Source: Aureimonas sp. AU20 (GTDB taxonomy: Bacteria; Pseudomonadota; Alphaproteobacteria; Rhizobiales; Rhizobiaceae). Taken from it: DNA of 64,000 bases. The notes below the pieces were generated by a model, which did not search any database, was not told the origin of the DNA, and worked only from the letters and a program-made list of their open reading frames with translations. Positions 25,868-34,900 of this stretch are shown here, in pieces. The DNA lies in the NCBI RefSeq assembly GCF_001442755.1, contig NZ_CP006369.1:372001-436000 (forward strand). The letters run 5' to 3'. A program made the position numbers and the translations under genes. The stretch's first letter is position 1; every line of letters begins with the position of its first letter.

Positions 25868-26527
25868 ATGGGCGAGCTGATCCTGACGACTTTCGACTGG
25901 GTGCCGGAACAGCCGCGCGGCTTCGTGCGCGATCTCAGGGTCCGCTGGGCGCTGGAGGAGGCCGGCTTTCCCTACCGAGTCGAAAGCGTGCCCTTTGCCG
26001 ATCGCTCGCCCGAGCATTTCGCGCAGCAGCCTTTCGGTCAGGTGCCATGGCTGCGCGACGGCGCGCTCTCGATCTTCGAGAGCGGGGCGATCCTTCTTCA
26101 TATGGCCGAGCGCAGCGAGTCGCTCATGCCGCGCGATCCGCCGGGACGAAGCCGCACGATCGAATGGCTGTTCGCCGCTCTCAACTCGGTCGAGATGGCA
26201 AGCCTGCCCTGGGCGCTGGTCCGGTTTTCCGGTGACACCACGCCCTCGCCCGGCCGGGCGCAACTCGACGCCTTCCTCGACATTCGGCTTCGGCATATGG
26301 AAACCGTCCTGTCGGAGCGGGACTGGCTGACCCCTCGCTTCGGGGTGGCCGACATTCTGATGGTCGATGTTCTGCGCCTCGTCGATCGGTTCGAAGGGCT
26401 CGCCCACCATCCCGCCTGCCGCGCCTATCTCGCCCGAGGAACGGAGCGACCTGCCTTCGCAAAGGCGCTGGCCGACCAGATGGCGCATTTCGCGCTGGCG
26501 GACCAGCGGCGCGCGCATCGGCTCTGA
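25868..26527 (+). CDS. Glutathione S-transferase family protein
   Basis: A 219-residue protein. The N-terminal thioredoxin-like domain has VRWALEEAGFPYRVESVPF, the cis-proline region FGQVPWLRDGALSIFESGAILLHMAE (the ES pair normally binds the glutathione gamma-glutamyl group), and a helical C-terminal domain with VADILMVDVLR. A longer start (MDRADWRPAE, 25838) is possible. The substrate is unknown; location after marR fits a stress or xenobiotic response. Confidence 0.85.
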   Translation: MGELILTTFDWVPEQPRGFVRDLRVRWALEEAGFPYRVESVPFADRSPEHFAQQPFGQVPWLRDGALSIFESGAILLHMAERSESLMPRDPPGRSRTIEWLFAALNSVEMASLPWALVRFSGDTTPSPGRAQLDAFLDIRLRHMETVLSERDWLTPRFGVADILMVDVLRLVDRFEGLAHHPACRAYLARGTERPAFAKALADQMAHFALADQRRAHRL

Positions 26528-26793
26528 GGCCCAAGCGGCACCTTGGCCGGCGAGCGAAGCGCCCAGCGATCCGCTCGCCTTCGTCCCCTGCCAGATCGGC
26601 TTCGATCGCACCCATGCCCGGAGGAAGACACCGCGACACGCACCGATCCTTAAGACCCCACAAGTAAGGGTTGGCTGAGAATCAACGAGCGGTGTTCGAC
26701 GCTTTCGGCGACGAAGGGGCGAAAGCAAGCGGTCAAGCCGGGCCGCGCAATCCGTCGAGCAGGCTCTGGACCCTACACACGCGGGCGAAACCC

Positions 26794-27927
26794 ATGGATT
26801 TGCATACGCTTCATGTGTCGAGTGCGCTGACGAATATAACCTGCGGCGTCGTTCTCGCCGTCGCCTGGTGCGTTCGCGAGGAGAAGTCCTATCTCGGCTG
26901 GTGGTCCGTGTCCTTCATGCTGTTCGCCGTCGGTCTGCTCTCGCAGATCGAGGGTTCGAATCATCCCGCCATCGGCGCGCTGACCTACACGTTTCTGATC
27001 GCTGGAACGCTTCTGATGCTCTCGGGCTTTCGCAGCTTCGACGAAAGGCCAGCCTTTTCCGGCCTCATGCTCGTGTCGCTGCCCCTCCCCCCGATCGTCT
27101 ATCTCGCGCTTCTCAAACTCCTTCCCGGAACAGACTGGCCGGAGCTCGCCACCTTCGTCGTCAGCTGCCTGATCTCGGTCCAGATTCCCTTCTACGTGCT
27201 GACGCAGAACCATGATCGCCTGGCGTTTCGCTGGGTCGCGGGTTCGGCCTTCACCGTGCAGCTGGTCTTCACGGTCACGGTGCTGCTCTGGGGCTCGGCG
27301 CTGATCACGCCCGAAAACGTCACGCTCGCCATCTCGCTCAGCGACCAGGTGTGCAGCACGATCGTCATCGCCTGCGTGCTCGGCATGGTGATCGAACGCG
27401 ACAACCACCGGCTCGACCGGATCGCCCATCAAGACGCGCTGACCGGGTGCCTCAACCGCGCGGGCCTCCTGTCCTACAAGGAAGTCGCCACCGGGCCGCA
27501 TGGCGTACTGGTGGCCGATTTCGATCATTTCAAGCAGTTGAACGACCAGTACGGCCATGCCGCCGGCGACGAGGCGCTGCGCGTCTTCGTCCGCCGCGCG
27601 GACGCCTGCCTGCCGCAGGGCGCCGTGCTCGCCCGCTCCGGCGGGGAGGAGTTCGTGGCCCTTCTGCCAGGGGCATCCACGGCCGAGGCGGAGCGGATCG
27701 CGATCGGCCTCAGGGATGCGGTCCGCGCGGGCGGGCTCGAGTTCGAGGGTGCCACTATTCCCTTCACCATCAGCGTCGGCGTGGCCGAGGTGGCGGCGGG
27801 CGAGATGATCCGGGCCGGGATCAGGCGGGCCGACGCCGCGCTCTACCAAGCCAAGCGCGACGGGCGGGATCGGGTCGCGGTCTTTGAGGACGCGCCGCCG
27901 GCCAAGGATGCGCTCGTCACCGCCTGA
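26794..27927 (+). CDS. Membrane diguanylate cyclase (GGDEF)
   Basis: A 377-residue protein with six to seven membrane segments in residues ~10-205 and a C-terminal GGDEF domain carrying active-type GGEEF at 283-287 in RSGGEEFVALLPG, plus the metal-binding VLVADFDHFKQLND. No EAL domain follows, so it should synthesise c-di-GMP only. The start MDLHTLHVSS is preferred; the open frame continues 41 residues upstream without family-like sequence. The membrane module resembles the loosely conserved sensory domains in many alphaproteobacterial cyclases. The next c-di-GMP gene lies 365 bp downstream. Confidence 0.88.
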   Translation: MDLHTLHVSSALTNITCGVVLAVAWCVREEKSYLGWWSVSFMLFAVGLLSQIEGSNHPAIGALTYTFLIAGTLLMLSGFRSFDERPAFSGLMLVSLPLPPIVYLALLKLLPGTDWPELATFVVSCLISVQIPFYVLTQNHDRLAFRWVAGSAFTVQLVFTVTVLLWGSALITPENVTLAISLSDQVCSTIVIACVLGMVIERDNHRLDRIAHQDALTGCLNRAGLLSYKEVATGPHGVLVADFDHFKQLNDQYGHAAGDEALRVFVRRADACLPQGAVLARSGGEEFVALLPGASTAEAERIAIGLRDAVRAGGLEFEGATIPFTISVGVAEVAAGEMIRAGIRRADAALYQAKRDGRDRVAVFEDAPPAKDALVTA

Positions 27928-28291
27928 CGCTGCCAAACCGAACGTTCACGCTGCCCTCCGTCCAGCGTCGCCGACAAAGGATGCCGGAGACGCACCCCGT
28001 GCTCCACCAATCCTGGTGCGGCCCCGTTCAAAGCCTCGAAGACGAATTTTGTCGTCGCAAACGCCGAGCTCGCGAATTTGTTAACTGCGACTTTACCACG
28101 CAGGCGGATCGTCGTGTGATGCCGCGAGAATCGTCGGTGTTTGTCGAATGGTGCAAGGAACTTTTCGGCGCTTTCGGTTCATTTACGCCCGAAGCTGAGT
28201 TCGATCGTATCGTCTGAAACCGGCACCGAGTCTCGATCCGCAACCGGTGCAACTCTAGGATGGCGGGACGCGATTCCGCCGGGCACGAGAA
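27928..28291. other. Intergenic region between two c-di-GMP genes
   Basis: 364 bp without a supportable gene. The middle (about 28040-28180) is more AT-rich and may hold the promoter of the downstream GGDEF-EAL gene. I see no clear hairpin, repeat or promoter boxes. Confidence 0.35.
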
Positions 28292-30286
28292 ATGGCAGAG
28301 GTCAAGCACGTGCTGCAGGAGGAGATCGACGCCGTGGATGCCGAACTGCGGCGGGGCCCGTTCGCGCGCCCGTCCGCAGCCCTGAGGCAGCGCTTCTGGA
28401 CCTCCCGCCGCGAGGCGCGCCGCCAAGCGAGCTGGTACGGCTACCACCTCTCGGCGCTGGTCTATCTCATATTCTCGCTGCTGGACATCGTGACCTTGCC
28501 CGATGTCGCGCCCTACACGGTGGCGGCGCGCTTCGTGGTCGCCGCGACGAGCCTCAGCCTGTTTCGCAGCCTCTACCGGCGCGATGCCTCGCCCGAACGC
28601 CTCGATGCTGTCTGTTGCTCCGGCATCGTCGTGGCATTCCTCGGCTGGTTCGTCGCCTCTTCCTTTTCCGCCGACAGCGATGTCGTTGGGTTCTATCGGG
28701 TGTTCGGCGCCATCTTCATGATGGGCGCGAATCTCTTCTTCGCGTTCCGCTTTTCCGCCGCGCTCGCCACCAGCACCACGATCCTCGCCGCCGTCCTGGC
28801 GACCCATTGGGTCGACGCGCGGACCGACCGCATTTCCGACGTCGCCTATATCGTCTTCTATCTCTCGTGCTTCGCGCTTACCGTCTACGTCAACTTCAAG
28901 ACGAACCGTGAGCACTACCGCACCTTCCTGAACTCGCACCGGGCGAGCCTTCTGCAACGCGTCAGCGACGACGCGCACGAGGAACTGACCGTCCTGTCCA
29001 AGACCGACCCGCTGACGGGCGTCGCCAATCGGCGCGCCATCGACGATCAGCTGAACGAGCGTTGGACCGGCTGGAAGGCGCGGCAGGAGCCCTTCGCCGT
29101 CGCGCTGGTGGATGTCGACTTCTTCAAGAACTTCAACGACTGGTACGGGCATGTCCAGGGCGATGCCTGCCTCGTCCGCGTGGCCGAGGTTCTGGCCTCG
29201 ATCGCCGGTCGGCACCGGGGCCATGTCGGGCGCTATGGCGGTGAGGAGTTCATCCTGGTCGTACCGACCGGCCACTCGCCCGACCCGCAAGGGTTCGGCA
29301 ACGCGATCTGCGCGGGGATCATCGAAGCGGGCATGGAGCATATCTGTCGGAGGGACGGCGTCGCCGTGGTGACGGTCAGCGTCGGCGTCTCCACCAGCGG
29401 CCTCCACGCGCTGGAAACCGTGGAACAACTGGTGCAGCAGGCCGATCAGGCGCTGTACCGCGCCAAGGAGCAGGGCCGCAATCAGGCCTCCGTCTTCAAC
29501 GCGGGGGATGCCGTTCGCTCCGACGAGACCGAGTTCGTCGCCGGCCTGTTGAAGATCGCGTTGGAGCGCCAGCTCCTGTCTGTCGCCTACCAGCCGATCT
29601 ACGGCTGCGCGAGCGGGCAGATCGAATCCATGGAATGCCTGATGCGGCTGAGGACGCTGGAGGGCAAGCCGATCCCGCCCCCGACCTTCGTGCCGATCGC
29701 CGAGGAGATCGGGCTCATCATTCCGCTCGGCCTCTGGATCATCGAGCGCGTGTGCCGCGAGATCCTGGTGCCCGGCCTTGCGCCGACCGCCAGCGTCAAC
29801 GTCTCGGCCGTGCAGCTCGGCGTGCCCGGCTTCGCGCTGGAAGTGTCGAAGATCCTGCTGCGCACGGGCGTGCCCGGCCATCGGCTGGTGATCGAGATCA
29901 CCGAAGGGCTGGACCTCGACCTCGATTCCGACGCGCTGCGCACCATCGCCGACATCAAGGCCCTCGGCGTGAAGCTCTGGCTGGACGATTTCGGCACCGG
30001 CTTCGCCGGCCTGTCCTGGCTGCGCCAGATCGCCTTCGACGCCGTGAAGATCGACAAATCCTTCCTTCGAGACATCGACGATCCCGAGGGCCGGCGCTTC
30101 CTGATCGACATCGTGTCGCTCATTCGCAACCGGGGCGCGGGGATCATCATGGAAGGGATCGAGACGCCGGCCCATCTCGATTTCGCCCGCGAAAGCGGCG
30201 TGGATCAGTTGCAGGGCTATCTCTTAGGCTATCCCGCGCCGCTCTCCACCCTTCTCGCCCATAAGAGCGCTTCCGGCACCGCCTGA
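28292..30286 (+). CDS. Membrane GGDEF-EAL protein
   Basis: A 664-residue protein. Six membrane segments span ~48-205, followed by GGDEF with YGGEEF (316-320) and VDVDFFKNFND, then an EAL domain. The EAL triad reads ECL at 448-450 (MECLMRL), with SVNVSAVQLG, EITEGLD, LDDFGTGFAGLS, VKIDKSF and MEGIET further on. Both halves look potentially active. The GGDEF closely follows the PleD pattern, with an aromatic-rich substrate loop (FFKNFNDWYGH). The last codon is 9 bp from the end of the convergent nudK gene. The sensed signal is unknown. Confidence 0.88.
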   Translation: MAEVKHVLQEEIDAVDAELRRGPFARPSAALRQRFWTSRREARRQASWYGYHLSALVYLIFSLLDIVTLPDVAPYTVAARFVVAATSLSLFRSLYRRDASPERLDAVCCSGIVVAFLGWFVASSFSADSDVVGFYRVFGAIFMMGANLFFAFRFSAALATSTTILAAVLATHWVDARTDRISDVAYIVFYLSCFALTVYVNFKTNREHYRTFLNSHRASLLQRVSDDAHEELTVLSKTDPLTGVANRRAIDDQLNERWTGWKARQEPFAVALVDVDFFKNFNDWYGHVQGDACLVRVAEVLASIAGRHRGHVGRYGGEEFILVVPTGHSPDPQGFGNAICAGIIEAGMEHICRRDGVAVVTVSVGVSTSGLHALETVEQLVQQADQALYRAKEQGRNQASVFNAGDAVRSDETEFVAGLLKIALERQLLSVAYQPIYGCASGQIESMECLMRLRTLEGKPIPPPTFVPIAEEIGLIIPLGLWIIERVCREILVPGLAPTASVNVSAVQLGVPGFALEVSKILLRTGVPGHRLVIEITEGLDLDLDSDALRTIADIKALGVKLWLDDFGTGFAGLSWLRQIAFDAVKIDKSFLRDIDDPEGRRFLIDIVSLIRNRGAGIIMEGIETPAHLDFARESGVDQLQGYLLGYPAPLSTLLAHKSASGTA

Positions 30287-30295
30287 GACGGCGGC

Positions 30296-30910
30296 TCAGC
30301 CTCCCTCCGCAGCCGGGGCCGGGGCCGGGGCCGCGAAGAGATGGAGCGCGGCATGTTGCAGGAGCATGATCGTCTTGCCGTCGCGGATCGTGCCGCTCGC
30401 GACCATCGCCAGCGCCTCCTCGATGCCGAGTTCCATCACCGCGATGTCCTCCCCCTCCTCCGCGATGCCGCCGCCCTGCGAGGCGCGGTCGCCCGGCTCG
30501 TAGGCGCCGACGAAGAAGTGCAGCCGCTCCGTTACCGAGCCCGGACTCATGAAGGCGTCGAAGACCTCGCGCACCTCACGGACCCGGAACCCAGTTTCCT
30601 CCTCCACCTCGGCGCGGATGCGCGCTTCCGGCTCGGCCCGGTCGAGCAGCCCGGCGGGCGCCTCGATCAGGAGGTCGTCATGCCCGTTGACGAAGGCGGG
30701 GTAGCGGAACTGGCGGGTGAGAACCACCGTACGCCGGCTCGGATCGTAGAGGAGGATGGTCGCCCCGTTGCCCCGGTCGTAGGTCTCGCGGGACTGATGC
30801 TGCCACGTTCCGTCGCTGCGTTGGAAATGGAAGCGCGTCTTTCGCAGGACGTACCAGTCGTCCGACAGGACGGTCACGTCCTCGACGCGGATGCGATGGG
30901 CAATGCTCAT
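30296..30910 (-). CDS. nudK: NUDIX hydrolase, GDP-mannose pyrophosphatase type
   Basis: A 204-residue Nudix protein of the NudK/ADP-sugar pyrophosphatase subfamily. The opening IRVEDVTVLSDDWYVLRKT and SRETYDRGNGATILLYDPSR match NudK closely, and the Nudix box (GLLDRAEPEARIRAEVEEET) has the same spacing as in NudK. The enzyme hydrolyses GDP-mannose and related nucleotide sugars. A Pro/Ala-rich tail (FAAPAPAPAAEGG) is unusual. It is divergent from a DeoR-family regulator with phased repeats in between, suggesting sugar-responsive control. Confidence 0.85.
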   Translation of the reverse strand: MSIAHRIRVEDVTVLSDDWYVLRKTRFHFQRSDGTWQHQSRETYDRGNGATILLYDPSRRTVVLTRQFRYPAFVNGHDDLLIEAPAGLLDRAEPEARIRAEVEEETGFRVREVREVFDAFMSPGSVTERLHFFVGAYEPGDRASQGGGIAEEGEDIAVMELGIEEALAMVASGTIRDGKTIMLLQHAALHLFAAPAPAPAAEGG

Positions 30911-30955
30911 GACGAATTCTCCAGGGCACGGCTCTCCAGCCAACGCACTGGACCA

Positions 30956-30993
30956 TTCGTGCAATTTCGTGCAGAGTCAAGACGATTCGTGCA
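30956..30993. promoter_or_regulatory. Three helically phased TTCGTGCA repeats (DeoR operator candidate)
   Basis: TTCGTGCA occurs at 30956-30963, 30966-30973 and 30986-30993, that is, spaced by 10 and then 20 bp, so all three lie on one face of the helix. They fill the 95-bp gap between the divergent nudK and deoR-family starts. DeoR-family repressors often use direct repeats, so these are strong candidates for the operator of both genes. Confidence 0.65.
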
Positions 30994-31005
30994 ATGGGAG
31001 AAACC

Positions 31006-31761
31006 ATGCTGACGTCGGAGCGCAAGGCGCTGATCCAGGAAGTTCTGCGCCGCGACGGCCGTCTGGTGGCGAAAAGCTTCGCGCAGCAGCTCGGCCTCTC
31101 CGAGGACACGATCCGCCGCGACCTGCGCGAGCTGGCCGGCGAGGGTCTGCTGCAAAGGGTGCATGGCGGCGCGCTGCCCGCCTCGCCGGCGGTCGCGGAT
31201 TTTTCCGTGCGCGCCGAGGCCGGCTCGGCGGTCAAGCAGGCGCTCGGGCGGGCCGGGGCGCGGCTGATCCAGCCCGGGCAGATCGTGTTTCTGGATGGCG
31301 GCACGACGAATGTCCAACTGGCGCGCGCGCTCCCCCCCGACATTAAGCTGACGGTGGTGACGCACAGCCCCAGCATTGCGGTGGAACTGACGCGCCATCC
31401 GCTGGTGGAGGTCGAGCTGATCGGGGGTCGCCTGTTCAAGCACTCCGTCGTCACGCTCGGCTCCGCGAGCGCCGAGGCGATCGCGCGCATCCGGGTGGAC
31501 CTTTATTTCATGGGCGTGACGGGCCTTCATCCCGAAACGGGCGCGACCACGGGCGATGGCGAGGAGGCCGCGCACAAGCGGCTGATCAGCCGCCAGTCGG
31601 CCGAGACGATCGTGCTCGCCGCGGGCGAAAAGCTCGGCGCGGCCTCGCCCTATGCCATCGTGCCGCTGGCGGAGATCACGACGCTCGTTACCGAAGCCGG
31701 GCTCCCACCGGAAACGCTGTCGCCCTTGCGCGCGGCGGGGCTCGACATCGTGGAGGGCTGA
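31006..31761 (+). CDS. DeoR/GlpR-family transcriptional regulator
   Basis: A 251-residue regulator. The N-terminal helix-turn-helix is characteristic (ERKALIQEVLRRDGRLVAKS, then LSEDTIRRDLRELAGEGLL and VHGGALP), followed by the sugar-phosphate-binding DeoRC domain with IVFLDGGTTNVQLA and DLYFMGVTGLHPETGATTGD. The ATG at MLTSERK has GGGAG in good position; a start four codons upstream would use a weaker site. It is divergent from nudK with phased repeats between them. The effector is probably a phosphorylated sugar. Confidence 0.88.
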   Translation: MLTSERKALIQEVLRRDGRLVAKSFAQQLGLSEDTIRRDLRELAGEGLLQRVHGGALPASPAVADFSVRAEAGSAVKQALGRAGARLIQPGQIVFLDGGTTNVQLARALPPDIKLTVVTHSPSIAVELTRHPLVEVELIGGRLFKHSVVTLGSASAEAIARIRVDLYFMGVTGLHPETGATTGDGEEAAHKRLISRQSAETIVLAAGEKLGAASPYAIVPLAEITTLVTEAGLPPETLSPLRAAGLDIVEG

Positions 31762-31989
31762 ACGCTCGCGCTTTCCGGCGGAGTTTCGAAAACGGTCCCA
31801 TTCCGTTGGCCGGGAGCAAAGGGCGTGAGCCGGAGCAGCGCGCCTGCCCGGCGGTCGGGCCGGGTCTCGCTGCGGCGGAATGCGACAAACCCCCGTCGCC
31901 AATAGCCAGGCTTTGCGACTTGATGCTATGGGGCGGGCTGCGCGAGGTCGCTGCGTCCTGCGACGCCGCTCAAATGAAGATGTCACGAG

Positions 31990-34900
31990 ATGATCGAGCC
32001 TCAGCCTTTCCTGCGGGACGGCGGCGAGATGGGCAGGCGGATGCGAGACCATGACTGGTCGACCTCGCCGCTCGGCCCGCCCGAGACCTGGCCCCGCTCG
32101 CTCGGCTCGGTCGTGGCGCTCATGCTCGGCTCGAAATTCCCGATGTTTCTGGCCTGGGGGCCGGAGCTCGGCTTTCTCTACAACGACGCCTATTCCGAAA
32201 TCCTCGGCGCCCGGCATCCCGCGGCGCTGGGGCGGCCGTTCCAGGAGATCTGGAGCGAGATCTGGGCCGACATCCTGCCTCTCATCGAGAAGGCGCTCGA
32301 CGGCGAGGCGAGCTGGCTGGAAAATCTGCCCCTCACCCTGCGCCGCAACGGCTACGAGGAGGAGACCTATTTCACCTTCTCCTACTCCCCGGCCTTCGGG
32401 GACGGGGGCGAGGTCGTCGGCATGTTCTGCGCCTGCACGGAAACCACGCGCCAGGTTCTGGCCGAGCGCGGGCAGGCGCGCGAGCGCGAGCGCCAGCACC
32501 TGATGCTGCGGCAGATGCCGGGCTTTTCCGCAATTCTGGAAGGTCCCGAGCACCGCTTCCAATATGGCAACGAAGCCTTCGGCAAGCTCGTCGGCGAGCG
32601 CGAGGTCGAGGGCCGCACGATGCGCGAGGCCTTTCCCGAATTCGCTGATCAAGGCTATTTCGAGCTTCTGGACGAGGTCTTCGCCCGCGCGGAGCCCTTC
32701 GCCGCCCATGGCAAGCCACTCCGCCTCGCGCGCGAGGGCGGCGAGCGGTTCGTGGATCTCGTGCTCGATCCGATCCGGGACGATGCCGGGGCGGTCCGCG
32801 GCCTCTTCCTCGGCGGCTACGACGTGACCGACCGGGTGCGGGCCGACCGGCACCGCGAGGCGCTGATGCGGCTGGAAGAGCGGCTGCGGGACGTGCCGAC
32901 GCCGGCGGGCCTGACGCTGGCGGCGACCGAACTCCTAGGCGAAACGCTGAACTGCGCGCGCGTCGGCTACGGCACGATCCATGCCGCGAGCGGGACGATC
33001 GCCGTCGACCGGCATTGGACCGCCCCGGGCTTCGAGAGCCTCGCCGGCCTGCACCGGTTCGAGGAATACGGCTCCTATATCGAGGACATCCGCCTTGGCC
33101 GGGCGGTGGCCAACGCGGATGTGGAGCGCGATCCCCGCACCGCCGAACGCGCCGAAGCCTTCCGCGCCATTCGCGTGCGCGCCTTTCTCGACGTTCCCGT
33201 GATGGAGCAGGGGCAGGCGACGGCGCAGCTCTTCGTGCATTCCGCCGCGCCCCGGCGCTGGAGCGAGGCCGAGATCGCCTTCGTGCGCGATTTCGCCGAG
33301 CGCACCCATGCCGCGATCGCCCGCCGGCTGGCGGAGCAGGAGCTGCGCGACGGCCGGGCGCGGCTGGGCACGGCGCTCGCCGTCTCGCGCCTCGGCACCT
33401 ACGAATGGGATCTCACGACCGACATCATCGCCATGGACGAGACCGCCGGGCGGTTCTTCGGTTTCCCGCCCGGCGAGGAAGTGACGCTTCTCGACGTGAG
33501 GGACCGTGTCGACCCGCGCGACCTCGAGCGCATCACCACCGTCATCCAATCGCTTCGCGATAGCACGGCGCGGTTGGAGATCGAATATCGTCTTCGGCTG
33601 CCGGACGGCACGGGCCGAACGCTGGTGAGCACGAGCGACGCCGTGCCGGGCGCGGACGGCGAAGCCGACCGGCGGATCGGCGTGTTTCAGGATGTCACGG
33701 CGCGGCGGCGCTCCGAGGTGCGGCGGGACGCGCTGGTCGAGCTCGGCAACGTCATCCGCGACCTCGACCGCCCGTCCGAGCTGGTCCACGCCGCCGCCGC
33801 GATCCTGGGCGCGGCGCTGGATGTCGGCCGCGTCGGCTATGGCACGGTGGACCACGACAGCGAGACGATGCTGATCGAGCGCGAATGGACGGCGCCCGAT
33901 GTCGTCTCCATCTCGGGGTCCGTCGTCTTGCGCCACTACGGCACCTTCGTGGACGAGCTGAAGCGCGGGCAGGCGACGGTGATCGCCGACACCCGCCTCG
34001 ATCCGCGCACGTCCGCCGCCGGAGCAGAGCTGGAAGAGATCGGCGCCACGGCTTTGGTCAACGTGCCCGTGATCGAGCGGGGCCGGCTGGCCGCGCTTCT
34101 TTATGTCAACGACGCCGCCGCGCGGCAGTGGAGCGGCGACGATCTCGATCTCGTCCGCGAGTTCGCCGAGCGCCTGCGCGCCGCCTTAGAGCGAAGCCGC
34201 ACGGCCGAGGCGCTTCGGGCGAGCGAGGGGCGCCTGCGCGAGTTGAACGAGCGGCTGGAAAGCGAAGTCGCGCAGCGCACCGACGAGCGCGACCAGCTTT
34301 GGACCCTGTCGGAAGACATGCTGGCCCGCGCCGATCTTTCCGGCATGATGACGGCAGTGAGCCCGGCTTGGACGCGGGTGCTGGGATGGAGCGAGGCCGA
34401 GCTTCTGGCCCGGCCCTATGCCAGCTTCATGCACCCCGACGACGAGGGGCCGACGCTGGCGGGCCTCGCCCGCATGGGCGAGACGAAGCGGCCGACGCGC
34501 TTCGAGAACCGCATCGCCACCACGGACGGCGGCTGGAAGCCGATCGAATGGACCGTAGCGCCGGAGGAGGACGGCGTGAACTTCATCGCCGTCGGGCGCG
34601 ATCTCAGCGCCGTGAAGGCGCAGGAGGCCGAGCTCGAAGCGGCGCAGGAGGCGCTGCGCCAGAGCCAAAAGATGGAGGCCGTGGGTCAGCTCACCGGCGG
34701 CATCGCGCACGATTTCAACAATCTGCTGGCTGGCATCTCGGGCTCGCTGGAAATGATGCAGACTCGCATCGGTCAGGGGCGCGTGGACGAGATCGAGCGC
34801 TACATGCAGGGCGCCCAGGGCGCCGCCAAGCGCGCGGCCGCGCTCACCCATCGCCTGCTCGCCTTCTCGCGCCGGCAGACGCTGGCGCCCAAGCCCACCG

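Noticed and set aside
28028..30175. Very long open minus-strand frames opposite real genes (also 55114-57426, 16517-18301, 37812-39599) and plus-strand 43985-45244
   Set aside because: They lie antisense to well-supported genes. Their long openness is a product of high GC content with few stop codons, and their translations are Arg/Ala/Gly/His-rich with no family resemblance.
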